This document shows, piece by piece, positions 1-8,378 of a DNA stretch of 64,000 bases. The stretch lies in NCBI GenBank assembly GCA_050251735.1, contig JBFWMF010000005.1, positions 82,469-146,468 of the forward strand. The letters run 5' to 3'. The notes under the pieces were generated by a model. The model worked only from the letters and a program-made list of their open reading frames with translations, did no database searches and was not told where the DNA came from. This DNA is from Desulfitobacterium sp050251735. GTDB taxonomy: Bacteria; Bacillota; Desulfitobacteriia; Desulfitobacteriales; Desulfitobacteriaceae. The position numbers and the translations under genes were made by a program. Position 1 is the stretch's first letter, and each line of letters opens with the position of its first letter.

Positions 1-724
1 ATTCCCCAGTTTTATCATGATGCATATCTAGATACAAAATGATAGAGTCATCTTGAATTCCTTGGAAGATTTCCGCCAATTCTTCGTAGGTATATTCGGA
101 TGTATTAATATCCTCAAAGCGAAGACTTGGGTAATAGCCCACTGCACCATAGAACTGGTCCTTATGACCGGCTCCTGTAATGCTGTTGTCCAAAATCCCG
201 ATAACCCGTTTGACATTCGAATTAAACTTCAAAGCCAGTTCAACATTCTCTTTATAAGGGGTAATTTCAATGACACCTGTTATATACTCATTCTGAGCTG
301 CCTTTTCAGCACGGTTTACATCATTAATCCCTAAAAAGATGATGGGAAGTTCATCAAAAAGATCTTTTTGATGGGTCGTGGCAAATTCAAGAGCCTGATC
401 ATCGCCCACGATGATGGCATCATAGGGATCCATAACCTTTAGCTTGTATTGCAACGAGGTATAGAAGTTATCGATATGTTCTTGAGTGTCGAACCGTTTG
501 GTATCCATATATTCAATGTCTAATAGAATCTGATGGGGATCCAGTGCCTCATGAATTCCTGCTATCTGATCGGGAACAGAATTATAGCTCTGAGAATAAG
601 AGCTAATGAATAAAACCCGCGGATCATCCTGAGCATAAATGCTGGTACCGGCCCCTATTGTAAAACAAATCAAGGCAAGGATGATTATTATTTTTTTAGT
701 TAAGTTTTTCCTGCCGTTTCTCAT
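1..724 (-). CDS. Secreted ABC-type substrate-binding-like domain protein, 3' part missing
   Basis: The reading frame is open from an ATG at 724 to the window edge, so only the N-terminal 241 residues are seen. A basic start and hydrophobic run (IIIILALICFTIGAG) form a signal peptide or anchor. The body has motifs such as LFISSYSQSYN, YDAIIVGDDQALEFA and LPIIFLGIND, which resemble the ABC_sub_bind fold often placed in front of kinase or GGDEF output domains. An AGGGAGG site sits 8 bases before the ATG at 724 but only 2 bases before another ATG at 730, so 724 is preferred. Whether a signalling domain follows cannot be seen. Confidence 0.75.
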   Translation of the reverse strand, partial: MRNGRKNLTKKIIIILALICFTIGAGTSIYAQDDPRVLFISSYSQSYNSVPDQIAGIHEALDPHQILLDIEYMDTKRFDTQEHIDNFYTSLQYKLKVMDPYDAIIVGDDQALEFATTHQKDLFDELPIIFLGINDVNRAEKAAQNEYITGVIEITPYKENVELALKFNSNVKRVIGILDNSITGAGHKDQFYGAVGYYPSLRFEDINTSEYTYEELAEIFQGIQDDSIILYLDMHHDKTGE

Positions 725-850
725 CCACATGCCTCCCTCTATTATTTATACTATATTTCCTTGTTAGACACAATTAATTTCAAATATATTCTAGAAATTT
801 CTGAAAAATATGCGAATACCTATATGTTATAATGATTAATGGTGATGAAA

Positions 851-1079
851 ATGCAAATATTAAAGAATGATTGGCATGAATTGCATTCTTTGGGGTAAAA
901 ATGCCCAAGCAAAGCAAGCTCTTGTCAACAAGTCTCAACATTGCATTATCAAATCAGTTCACCCCAGTCCTTTATCGGCCTATGCCGGCTTCTTCGGCAG
1001 CAAACCTTTTTCCAAAACCAATGACTTTTTATTCTCACTAGGAAAGGAACCGATTGGCTGGCAGATAGATAATATCTGA
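851..1079 (+). pseudogene. ung: Uracil-DNA glycosylase remnant with internal deletion
   Basis: An ATG at 851 begins MQILKNDWHE, the usual N-terminus of bacterial UNG. About ten codons later the frame changes and the sequence continues as the UNG C-terminus: LWGKNAQAKQALV, then HPSPLSAYAGFFGSKPFSKTN, ending KEPIGWQIDNI before TGA at 1077. Intact UNG is about 220 residues; only about 75 remain. The catalytic water-activating region and the uracil pocket are gone. The junction lies near 876-884. In the original frame the product would stop at 896. A remnant of a uracil-excision DNA repair gene. Confidence 0.88.
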
Positions 1080-1113
1080 TCAAATAGCAACAGCAGATCG
1101 TATAGTACAGCAA

Positions 1114-1154
1114 AGCCAGACTGCAAGGACATATTCCTAACAGTCTGGCTTTTT
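1114..1154 (+). terminator. Rho-independent terminator after the ung remnant
   Basis: A perfect 10-bp stem (AGCCAGACTG with CAGTCTGGCT) encloses a 17-base loop and is followed by a T run at 1150-1154 on the + strand. It would have ended the ung transcript. Confidence 0.8.
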
Positions 1155-1220
1155 ACACAACTTTTATAGTCTTTAAAAATGTTTCCTCAGCCTATCCAGA
1201 CTACTCTCTACTCTAACCTA

Positions 1221-1682
1221 TTATCTAGTCTGGTTGTAACCGAATCCTCCCCAAGCGCCGCAGCCGCCACCTTGGCCACGACCCATCATGCCACCATAGC
1301 CGTAGCCCATCATTCCGCCGCGGCCTCTGCCATAGCCATCGCCGTTGCAATATACTTGGTTCTCTTCAACGGCTGTAATAATCCGATCTGCTTCTTCCTG
1401 TGTTAAATCTCCGGATTCAACTCTCTGAGTCAATACATCCTTCTTCATTTCTAAGAGCTCTTTTTGGTATTCATCAAGCTTACCCGCTTCATCAGCAATA
1501 GCCCCAAAGCTTTTACCAGTTTCATAGCGCTCCGTAAGTACGCTATCGACTGTTTTTCCGGTAATACCCGCTAAAGCTTCTGCTGGATTGTTATAGATAG
1601 AAGCAGCAAAGACAGTTGAGGAAGTCGCCCCAACCCCGAGCACGATGGCTCCGATTAGAATTGCCTTTTTGAACTTTGTCAT
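1221..1682 (-). CDS. Secreted DUF2680-family protein with Gly/Met-rich tail
   Basis: About 153 residues with an N-terminal signal peptide ending near VFA. A helical DUF2680-type body carries two repeat-like stretches of the form ITGKTVDSV...GKSFGAIADEAGKL and TQRVESGDLTQEEADRI. The tail is rich in Gly, Met, Tyr and Arg (GGMMGYGYGGMMGRGQGGG). AGGAGG lies 7 bases before the ATG at 1682 but only 1 base before an upstream ATG at 1688, so 1682 is chosen. It is divergent from the two-component operon at 1914, sharing a 231-bp promoter region. The kinase in that operon has a similar Met/Gly loop, which suggests a shared metal or envelope signal. The biochemical role of DUF2680 is unknown; a paralogue lies at 7744-8229. 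Confidence 0.85.
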   Translation of the reverse strand: MTKFKKAILIGAIVLGVGATSSTVFAASIYNNPAEALAGITGKTVDSVLTERYETGKSFGAIADEAGKLDEYQKELLEMKKDVLTQRVESGDLTQEEADRIITAVEENQVYCNGDGYGRGRGGMMGYGYGGMMGRGQGGGCGAWGGFGYNQTR

Positions 1683-1913
1683 TTTCATACCTCCTAATTA
1701 GTTGTCCGATGACTACCCACCGTGAGATTCAAGAATCCTTACGCCTGAACCTTTGCTTATAGAGTAACCAAAGTTTATGGCATTACTATGTCTTTTTTGG
1801 GTAAAAAGTATTATATTTTAAAAATTTATCTCCTTAGCAAATGTCATACTTTTGTCACAGGTATTTTTACACTCCTATGGTAAAATAGGATAACGATACT
1901 TAGGAGGATCATT

Positions 1914-2609
1914 ATGTTGACATTATTAATTGCCGATGATAATAAACAAATCACCTCGATATTAGAAGAATACGCAAAAAAAGAGGGCTACCAGCCTCAC
2001 ATTGCTTGGGATGGATCTGAAGCTCTGGAGCTTTTTCATAAGCTTCAGCCCGACTTAATCTTATTAGATGTAATGATGCCCAAAATCGATGGCTTTGAGG
2101 TATGCCGAGAAATACGCAAGACCTCTAACGTCCCGATCATCATGATCACTGCCCGAGGCGAAGATTTTGAAAGAATCATGGGTCTGGATATTGGAGCCGA
2201 TGACTATATTGTCAAACCCTTTTCTCCCGGTGAGGTCATGGCGAGAGTACGGGCCATTCTACGCAGAATCAGTCAGACGGACGGGCAAAAAAAGCAAATC
2301 TTAACCTTTGCTAATCTACTGATCAATCTCGACGACTATATCGTGACCATTGACCAACACCCCGTATCCTTAACGAAAAAAGAAATCGAAATTCTCTGGA
2401 CTCTTGCTTCGAACAGCAACAAAGTATTCTCTCGAGATAATCTCCTCAACAGCGTTTGGGGTTACGACTACTTTGGCGATATCCGTACCGTGGATTCCCA
2501 CATTAAACGTTTGCGGTCCAAACTGGATTCCTTCCCCCATGAAAACTGGGAGATAAAGACTATTTGGGGCGTAGGCTACAAATTCGAGGAAAAAAACTAT
2601 GAAGAATAA
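1914..2609 (+). CDS. OmpR/PhoB-family response regulator
   Basis: A 231-residue cytosolic regulator. The receiver domain (1-120) has the acidic pair D8-D9, phospho-acceptor D52 in LILLDVMMP, and the KPF lysine. A winged-helix DNA-binding domain follows (about 135-228; VDSHIKRLRSKL, IKTIWGVGYKF). TAGGAGG at 1901-1907 supports the ATG. The gene overlaps the kinase gene by 11 bases, so the pair is translationally coupled. CcdA and a ResA-like thioredoxin follow, which suggests control of extracytoplasmic thiol redox or cytochrome assembly. The divergent DUF2680 gene is a possible target. Confidence 0.95.
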   Translation: MLTLLIADDNKQITSILEEYAKKEGYQPHIAWDGSEALELFHKLQPDLILLDVMMPKIDGFEVCREIRKTSNVPIIMITARGEDFERIMGLDIGADDYIVKPFSPGEVMARVRAILRRISQTDGQKKQILTFANLLINLDDYIVTIDQHPVSLTKKEIEILWTLASNSNKVFSRDNLLNSVWGYDYFGDIRTVDSHIKRLRSKLDSFPHENWEIKTIWGVGYKFEEKNYEE

Positions 2610-4146
2610 AATCGCTCTTAAACTCACCCTTTATTTTTCCATGAGCCTGCTCCTGTTCTCACTGATTATCGGCAGTGTGTTTATGTCCTTGTTCAAGGAC
2701 CAAACTGTTCAGCTACATCAAACTGAAATGGAAAAACGCGCAACCTCTATGGCCGGAACCCTTTCAACCTTATTAAGCGACTCCAACATCTCCACCGAAA
2801 CCCGTAACAACGAGACCGGAAGAAACGGTATGGGCAACATGGGGGGTATGATGAATGGTATGGGTATGGGCGGAATGGGCGGTATGATGTCCGGTATGGG
2901 CGGATATAGCTCTTACCTCCAATTCTTGGATGAGATTGCCATGGCAGATGTCTGGATCGTGGATGAATCCCTTCAACTAATGACCATCGGCCATATGACT
3001 AACCGGCAGATTAACTACGCTGATCTACCGGCTGACGCCAATCAGGTTGTTAAAGAGGTTTTCCTAGGGAGAACCACCTTTAGTGAAGGGTTTAGCTCAC
3101 TTCTTACTACTCCTACCTTAACTGTAGGTGCCCCCATCAAAGCCGGAGATAAAGTCGTCGGAGCTTTGCTTCTCCATTCACCTATTGAAGGGACAAAGGA
3201 GGCCCTTCGACAGGGGGCGGGGATTTTGGCCCTGAGCATCGGGGTAGCACTCCTCCTCTCTCTTCTCCTTTCCATACTCTTAGCATACACCTTTACGAAA
3301 CCCTTGAACCGTATGAAAAAGTCTACTCTGCAATTGGCTAACGGGGACTATGAGGCCAAGACCGGCGTTCAGCAAAAGGATGAAATTGGCGAACTAGCCT
3401 CAGCTATCGATATCCTCAGTGAACGTTTAGAGTTAGCTAGTCACGAAAGCGAACATTTAGAACAACTGCGTCGTGACTTTATCTCTAATATCTCGCATGA
3501 GCTAAGAACTCCTGTCACCGTCATCCGCGGCTCTTTGGAAGCCCTTTGTGATGAAGTCGTCACTGATCCGGATCAGGTCAAAGCCTATCATCAACAAATG
3601 CTTAAGGAAAGCATTTCACTCCAGCGCTTAGTCAATGATCTCTTAGACTTAACTCGGCTGCAAAATCCCGACTTTAAAATTGAAATGTCTGAGCTCAACC
3701 TTTGCGATTTACTCAGCGATGTGGTTCGTAGCGCCCAGAATATCGCCCGCAGCAAGGATATCGTCATAAAAACAGATAACGAACAAGACCCTTTCCAATG
3801 CACCCTTCAAGGAGATTATGTACGTCTTCGCCAGATGTTTCTAATCATCTTAGATAATGCCGTCAAGTTCTCTCCACCGCAAAGCGAGGTCTTGGTTACC
3901 TTTACTGATCAAGTATTATCGATTAAGGATAAGGGAGTGGGCATATCTTCCGCAGACCTCCCCTATATCTTCGACCGTTTTTATAAATCAAAGAATGAGC
4001 AAAATATAACTGGTACAGGCCTTGGACTGGCTATCGCCAAACAAATCGCCCAACGGCATAACATTGAATTGACCGTAGATAGCGAGCTTGGTGAAGGTAC
4101 AGAATTCAACTTTAGTTTTTCTAATCCCCTACTGATGAAAGGGTGA
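2599..4146 (+). CDS. Sensor histidine kinase with Met/Gly-rich extracytoplasmic loop
   Basis: 515 residues. TM1 spans about 9-31, a sensor domain about 32-203, TM2 about 206-230, and HAMP about 231-283. HisKA has the phospho-acceptor His300 in SHELRTP, and the ATPase domain has N (DNAVKFSP), G1 (KDKGVG) and G2 (GTGLGLAI) boxes. Residues 78-100 hold ten methionines in 23 positions, mostly spaced by Gly. Such clusters in other proteins bind Cu(I) or Ag(I); that link is inference here. Cognate regulator is the overlapping upstream gene; ccdA follows after 4 bases. Confidence 0.95.
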   Translation: MKNKIALKLTLYFSMSLLLFSLIIGSVFMSLFKDQTVQLHQTEMEKRATSMAGTLSTLLSDSNISTETRNNETGRNGMGNMGGMMNGMGMGGMGGMMSGMGGYSSYLQFLDEIAMADVWIVDESLQLMTIGHMTNRQINYADLPADANQVVKEVFLGRTTFSEGFSSLLTTPTLTVGAPIKAGDKVVGALLLHSPIEGTKEALRQGAGILALSIGVALLLSLLLSILLAYTFTKPLNRMKKSTLQLANGDYEAKTGVQQKDEIGELASAIDILSERLELASHESEHLEQLRRDFISNISHELRTPVTVIRGSLEALCDEVVTDPDQVKAYHQQMLKESISLQRLVNDLLDLTRLQNPDFKIEMSELNLCDLLSDVVRSAQNIARSKDIVIKTDNEQDPFQCTLQGDYVRLRQMFLIILDNAVKFSPPQSEVLVTFTDQVLSIKDKGVGISSADLPYIFDRFYKSKNEQNITGTGLGLAIAKQIAQRHNIELTVDSELGEGTEFNFSFSNPLLMKG

Positions 4147-4150
4147 TAGC

Positions 4151-4819
4151 GTGGAGTATTTGCTTTTATTTCTGGAAGGGATTATCACCTTTATCTCCCC
4201 CTGCCTATTGCCCATGTTACCTATCTATATTTCCTATTTTGCCGGACAGGGATCTGAAGAAAACAAACAGAAAGCCCTGACCAATGCACTCGCTTTTGTT
4301 CTTGGCTTTACTCTGGTCTTTGTTACCCTCGGAGCTTTTGCCGGAACTGTAGGAAATATATTACAGGTATATAGCCAAGGAGTAAATATCGTCTCGGGAC
4401 TAATTGTCATCTTATTCGGGCTCAACTTCCTAGACGTCCTGCGAATTCCCTTTCTTAATCGGCGGCAGCAGCTCGAGGCCAACGTAGTTAATCTGGGCTT
4501 TTCCTCATCGCTACTCTTCGGTATCATCTTCTCAATAGGTTGGACGCCATGTGTCGGAGCATTTTTAGGATCCGCCTTGATGTTTGCCGCTTCAGAGGGT
4601 GGAAGCTTCAAAGGTGTTTTAATGCTCTTATGCTTTTCCTTAGGCTTGGGAATTCCTTTTGTCGCTAGCGCTGTACTCATAGACCGTTTGAAATCAACCT
4701 TTGACTTTATTAAGCGAAACTATCGCCTCATCAATCTCATCTCGGGAGGACTTTTGGTCATTGTTGGGATTTTAATGGCGACGGGACTGATGGGGTACTT
4801 TCTAAACCTACTTTCCTGA
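4151..4819 (+). CDS. ccdA: CcdA-type thiol-disulfide transporter
   Basis: A 222-residue membrane protein with about six TM helices and the two conserved Cys motifs of the CcdA/DsbD membrane core: ISPCLLPMLP (C18) in TM1 and GWTPCVGAFLGS in the fourth helix. It moves reducing equivalents from cytosolic thioredoxin to extracytoplasmic partners for cytochrome c maturation and disulfide control. The start is GTG, 4 bases after the kinase stop. The likely partner is the ResA-like protein 83 bp downstream. Confidence 0.93.
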   Translation: MEYLLLFLEGIITFISPCLLPMLPIYISYFAGQGSEENKQKALTNALAFVLGFTLVFVTLGAFAGTVGNILQVYSQGVNIVSGLIVILFGLNFLDVLRIPFLNRRQQLEANVVNLGFSSSLLFGIIFSIGWTPCVGAFLGSALMFAASEGGSFKGVLMLLCFSLGLGIPFVASAVLIDRLKSTFDFIKRNYRLINLISGGLLVIVGILMATGLMGYFLNLLS

Positions 4820-4902
4820 TCACGGTAGTCTATGGCATTAACAGGCATTAACACATTGATAGACATTGATAGGCGCAAACAAAATGAAGTGAGGAGGATA
4901 TT

Positions 4903-5496
4903 ATGAATAGTAAAATAAAAATGATGTTAGGTATCGTGGCCTTTATCTTATTCCTAGGCGTGGCTTATGCTGCCTACTCCTCTTTATCGGAAAAGGTCGA
5001 CCCAAGCCAAGGGGCCCCGATAAATCAGGGAGAATCCGCCTCTCAAAACCCTGAGAACACCTCAAAAATCCGAAAGACCTTAGCATCCGATATCACTGTT
5101 TATGGAACTGATGGCAATACATACAAGCTTTCAGATTTTCAAGGTAAGCCGGTCGTTCTAAATTTCTGGGCTTCCTGGTGCCCTCCCTGTCGTGAAGAAA
5201 TGCCTCATTTCAACGAAGTCTATCAAGACTATCAGCAAGATGTGGTCTTCCTTATGGTTAATTTGGTGGATGGTCAACGGGAGACCGAGGAGACAGGGTC
5301 AAAATTCGTTCAGAAACAAGGCTATGACTTCCCTATCTATCTGGACAAAAATCAACAAGCCGCCGCAGTTTACGGCGTTACGACCATTCCCACAACCTTG
5401 TTTATTGATGCAGAAGGGTATATCCTTACAGGATATCAAGGTCCCTTAAAGAAAAGCACCTTAGAGACCGTTGTTAAGAGCATGCTTAAGAAATAA
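4903..5496 (+). CDS. resA: Membrane-anchored ResA/TlpA-like thioredoxin
   Basis: 197 residues with an N-terminal TM anchor (about 8-25), a Ser/Asn/Gln-rich linker and a thioredoxin fold with active site WCPPC (C93, C96) and a TIPTT cis-Pro loop. It matches extracytoplasmic reductases that receive electrons from CcdA and reduce apocytochrome c Cys pairs. GAGGAGG precedes the ATG. It ends the four-gene operon with the response regulator, kinase and ccdA. Family naming is firm; the exact ResA role is inferred from context. Confidence 0.88.
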   Translation: MNSKIKMMLGIVAFILFLGVAYAAYSSLSEKVDPSQGAPINQGESASQNPENTSKIRKTLASDITVYGTDGNTYKLSDFQGKPVVLNFWASWCPPCREEMPHFNEVYQDYQQDVVFLMVNLVDGQRETEETGSKFVQKQGYDFPIYLDKNQQAAAVYGVTTIPTTLFIDAEGYILTGYQGPLKKSTLETVVKSMLKK

Positions 5497-5543
5497 TTTC
5501 TAGCTGGTCTTCACGCTTGCCCAACAATGTCCATGATTTTTTT

Positions 5544-5657
5544 CTATGGCCTTTTCCAGGACTGTTCAATCTTTAGTTTTATGACGGTCTCAACAACGCT
5601 GTCCTCACTATATTTCGAAAAAGGGCCTATTTTATGCCCTTGCGAAAAACTTGACAT
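5544..5657 (-). other. Possible 37-codon ORF or coding remnant
   Basis: An ATG at 5657 opens a short frame with coding-like composition (QGHKIGPFSKYSEDSVV, then ETVIKLKIEQ). A second open stretch in another frame (VLEKAIEKNHGHCWASVKTS, stop at 5500) could be its continuation after a frameshift. There is no ribosome site and I recognise no family. It may be a decayed gene or chance. Confidence 0.25.
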
Positions 5658-5660
5658 GAA

Positions 5661-5709
5661 AAATGGCCTGCCATCTACATTTTAAGCAAGCGTAGCGGTA
5701 GGCCATTTC
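5661..5709 (-). terminator. Terminator of the PAS-protein gene
   Basis: AATGGCCTGCC and GGTAGGCCATT form an 11-bp stem with one G-U pair. On the minus strand the stem is followed by TTTTT. It lies 23 bp past the stop of the gene at 5732. Confidence 0.7.
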
Positions 5710-5731
5710 TGGAGAAAGGTAGTCCATTGTT

Positions 5732-6040
5732 TTATTCACCTAACCGGATCCTCGTTCTGACCACTCCGGCGAATTCTCCATTTACAGTGTAGCTGCTATA
5801 GGTAATTAACATGCCCACAGCAGTTTTGGTAAACTCCTTTATTTCCCCTGCTTTAAACTTACTAAGAAACTCGCAGATTTTCTCACGGTTTTCTAGTCTA
5901 TGGCAGTCTATTACGTCTAAACCTATAACGGTCTTCTGATAGAACTCCTCTTCAAAGCGATTTGCCCAGATAACCTTGAAGTCTGCATCGGTAACCAAAA
6001 GTCCTGCTGAGCTTTCGTAAAAAGCCTTCTCTAAAATCAT
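5732..6040 (-). CDS. Single-domain PAS protein
   Basis: 102 residues covering one PAS fold: AFYESSAGLLVTDADFKVIWAN at the start, then a middle segment with DCHRLENREKICEFLSKFKAG and a C-terminal sheet ending VVRTRIRLGE. The central His and Cys resemble the DCHP-type loop of DUF438/PAS redox sensors, but ligand binding cannot be judged. There is no output domain and no membrane segment, so it probably acts through a partner. GGGGAG lies before the ATG. The diguanylate cyclase gene upstream on the same strand (stop at 6130) is a possible partner. Confidence 0.75.
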   Translation of the reverse strand: MILEKAFYESSAGLLVTDADFKVIWANRFEEEFYQKTVIGLDVIDCHRLENREKICEFLSKFKAGEIKEFTKTAVGMLITYSSYTVNGEFAGVVRTRIRLGE

Positions 6041-6129
6041 TCAAATTCTCCCCTCAATATTTTTTCTATCTATTAATTATCATTGTTCTAATTATCATTG
6101 CTCTTAACACTATATTGCCTAAAAAGTCA

Positions 6130-7281
6130 CTAGATTCGATCAAAATGTTTCACTTTCTTTTGCAGATACATATTATGGTCCGCGGTTTTCAGCAGGGTAC
6201 TCAAATCCTCTCCATCTTTAGGAAAAGAAGCATAGCCTAAGCTTAAGCCTTTAAAACGAATCTTACTCTTATAGGCTGGTATTATTTTATTTTCCAATTG
6301 GCCACAAAACTCCTCAATCGTACGGCCCAAATATAAGAAGACAAATTCGTCTCCGGATAGTCGATAAAGGGTACCTTGGTCACTATAAAACTGGCGTAAT
6401 ACATTAGCAAATTGCACCAAATATCGATCTCCTTCAGCATGACCGTAACGGTCATTGACCTGTTTAAATTGGTCTAAATCAATAAAAACAATCGAAAAAG
6501 CTTTTCGGTTATCTAAGCGCTTCTGGGCATCCCGAAAAAATGCATCGCGATTTTTCAAACCCGTTAGAAGATCGGTTTTCGCTCTTTTAGTAAGCTCCTT
6601 TGCCGTGTTACTGATCACTATTAAGGAATAAAACACCTTATAGGAAAGAATAGTGCAAAGGGTCAACACTAAAGTAATCACAAATTCAAATCTATCGCTA
6701 TCATATCTGTAAAATAGAGTATTGAGCAGGATATAGGAGAGAAACCAGAGGCTTCCTAAAATAATAAAATAGTTCAACATCTCGTCATCAATTTTGCGCA
6801 GAGCATAGGTCGTCCTTTTTAAGGAAGAGATAAAGAATGGCAAGGTAATTATATAGAGCAAGGTTAAGATGAGTAGAATCACCCAGCCGGACCATGCCTC
6901 ATTAAGCAATGGCTCTACTCTTATGGCTAAAGATAATGAAAAGAGGGTATGAAGCCAGGATGTGCAAATGATTGCTAAGGAATATTTAAGAGGTTGGTCG
7001 TATAACATCCTTGAGAGTACTAAATACAAAAAGCCGAATAGCAGAAAAAACCCATTATGATTTCCAGCGGAGTAGATTTTTGTAGTGAAAAGATACGTCA
7101 TCCCGATCAGTCCTATTGTAAAAACTGATAATATCAGGAGCGTCTTCATCGGAGTAGTCTTACCCTTTGACGAAATGGTCATAACATAAAGGTTAACCAA
7201 GAACACTTCGGTGATTAGCAATAATCTCCAGTCGATATCCATGAGCCTTCTCCTAAACTCAAATCTATGGGTTGTACTCAT
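6130..7281 (-). CDS. Membrane-bound diguanylate cyclase (GGDEF)
   Basis: 383 residues. The N-terminal half has about six to seven TM helices and no recognised sensor motif. The C-terminal GGDEF domain (about 220-380) has DLLTGLKNRDAF, the metal site FIDLDQFKQVNDRYGH and the signature RLSGDEF, where the first Gly is Ser. Such variants can still make c-di-GMP, but activity here is not proven. No RxxD inhibitory site is in the usual place before the signature, so product inhibition is probably absent. It lies between the PAS gene and a 118-bp repeat in its upstream region. Confidence 0.9.
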   Translation of the reverse strand: MSTTHRFEFRRRLMDIDWRLLLITEVFLVNLYVMTISSKGKTTPMKTLLILSVFTIGLIGMTYLFTTKIYSAGNHNGFFLLFGFLYLVLSRMLYDQPLKYSLAIICTSWLHTLFSLSLAIRVEPLLNEAWSGWVILLILTLLYIITLPFFISSLKRTTYALRKIDDEMLNYFIILGSLWFLSYILLNTLFYRYDSDRFEFVITLVLTLCTILSYKVFYSLIVISNTAKELTKRAKTDLLTGLKNRDAFFRDAQKRLDNRKAFSIVFIDLDQFKQVNDRYGHAEGDRYLVQFANVLRQFYSDQGTLYRLSGDEFVFLYLGRTIEEFCGQLENKIIPAYKSKIRFKGLSLGYASFPKDGEDLSTLLKTADHNMYLQKKVKHFDRI

Positions 7282-7507
7282 TCAATGTTAATTATACTAC
7301 AGAATCTTGTAATTTTTTTGAATTCTTTGAAATGAAAATGGTATTTTACAAAGATTAATGTCAAAAAGCAGAGCTCTACAGAAGTATCTTCGCAATAATA
7401 CTTTGATTTACTCCCAAGCTTACGCCAATATCATTGATATTGGCGAGGATAACGAAAAGAACTATTACTCCCACCGTATAAACATAGACCACTCTCTTAC
7501 CCTTAGT

Positions 7508-7625
7508 ATAAAGAAAACCCTGCTTCGCTGTGCCTTTAATGCGCACCCTCGTAAAAAGCGAAGTAGCTGGTTGCCCTTATGCAGGAGGAAAGTATGCAAC
7601 GTAGTTATACTTTCTGACAGTATAA
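7508..7625. repeat. 118-bp structured repeat, copy 1
   Basis: The sequence is identical over 118 bases to 39929-40046. Nested arms CCTGC/GCAGG, CTTCGCT/AGCGAAG and TGTGC/GCGCA fold the 5' part. The 3' part can form either GAAAGTAT/ATACTTTC or TTATACT/AGTATAA, which exclude each other. On the + strand it also holds AGGAGG five bases before an ATG with a 7-codon frame (MQRSYTF). It sits between the diguanylate cyclase 5' end and the terminator of the DUF2680 gene. Together with that terminator it fills most of the 462-bp gap 7282-7743. Confidence 0.9.
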
Positions 7626-7626
7626 G

Positions 7627-7664
7627 AAAAACACAACCATCTTAATCTGGATGGTTGTGTTTTT
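7627..7664 (-). terminator. Bidirectional terminator between repeat and DUF2680 gene
   Basis: AAAAACACAACCATC pairs with GATGGTTGTGTTTTT around an 8-base loop. T runs follow on both strands. It ends the minus-strand DUF2680 gene and could also end a transcript through the repeat. Confidence 0.85.
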
Positions 7665-7743
7665 CAGACCTTAACTTAATGACATTGACCACAAGGGGAG
7701 CATATCACTAATCCGCTAAGGCTTTTATCTTTAGATGATGATA

Positions 7744-8229
7744 TTATCGGTTAAACGCAGAATTCATTCCCATTCCACCATTTCTCATACCTTGTCCCAT
7801 TCCTTGACCTCTACCTTGCATTTGGCCTTGTCCCTGCATCATACCTTGGCCAAAGCCCACGCCATTGGCTCTCCCGATTTGAGCGGGGTTTGTTCCATCG
7901 CAAGTGGCTTGATTGGCTTGTATGGCATCATAGATTTGGGTGGCTCTCTCTTGGGTTAATGTACCATTAGCAACTCTTTCATCGAGAATAGCTTTCTTTT
8001 GAAGAATCATTTCTGCTTTAAATGCCTCCAGTTGGCCAGCATCATTGGCGATTGTTCCATAGGTTTTGCCGGTTGCTCGTTCAGCAGTAACTTCTGTCAC
8101 CGCTTTGCCTGTTAAGCCTGCAACAATATCTGCTGGAGTTTTTAACTCTGCAGCATAAGCGGTGCCAGCCACCCCAAGAATACTAAGAGAAACAATCAGG
8201 GTTGTTATGGTTTTTTTCATTTTTGTCAT
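7744..8229 (-). CDS. Secreted DUF2680-family protein, second copy
   Basis: 161 residues with a signal peptide (TTLIVSLSILGVAGTAYA). The body follows the same plan as the protein at 1221-1682: VAGLTGKAVTEV, GKTYGTIANDAGQL, DERVANGTLTQERATQI. The tail is rich in Gly, Gln and Met (GMMQGQGQMQGRGQGMGQGM). AAAGAGG lies 8 bases before the ATG at 8229; a TTG two codons upstream is less likely. The two paralogues 6 kb apart suggest an envelope function under related control. Molecular role unknown. Confidence 0.85.
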   Translation of the reverse strand: MTKMKKTITTLIVSLSILGVAGTAYAAELKTPADIVAGLTGKAVTEVTAERATGKTYGTIANDAGQLEAFKAEMILQKKAILDERVANGTLTQERATQIYDAIQANQATCDGTNPAQIGRANGVGFGQGMMQGQGQMQGRGQGMGQGMRNGGMGMNSAFNR

Positions 8230-8378
8230 ATTCAAAACCTCTTTCTTTTTTTAATTAGGTAATCCTTAACCTTGAGATTAGTTTAGTTTAGAAATATGGC
8301 AAAAATATGACTTAAAAATAGAATATCTGTGGTATTTTTACCCGTTATTCTCGAAGTAATAACGCAAAAAAGCCATTT

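Noticed and set aside
7508..7625. c-di-GMP riboswitch upstream of the diguanylate cyclase gene
   Set aside because: Neither strand carries the conserved GEMM-I or GEMM-II core, and the identical copy at 39929 is not beside a c-di-GMP gene.
7358..7645. 95-codon + strand ORF across the 118-bp repeat
   Set aside because: It has no ribosome site, no family match, and its sequence is explained by the structured repeat and the terminator.
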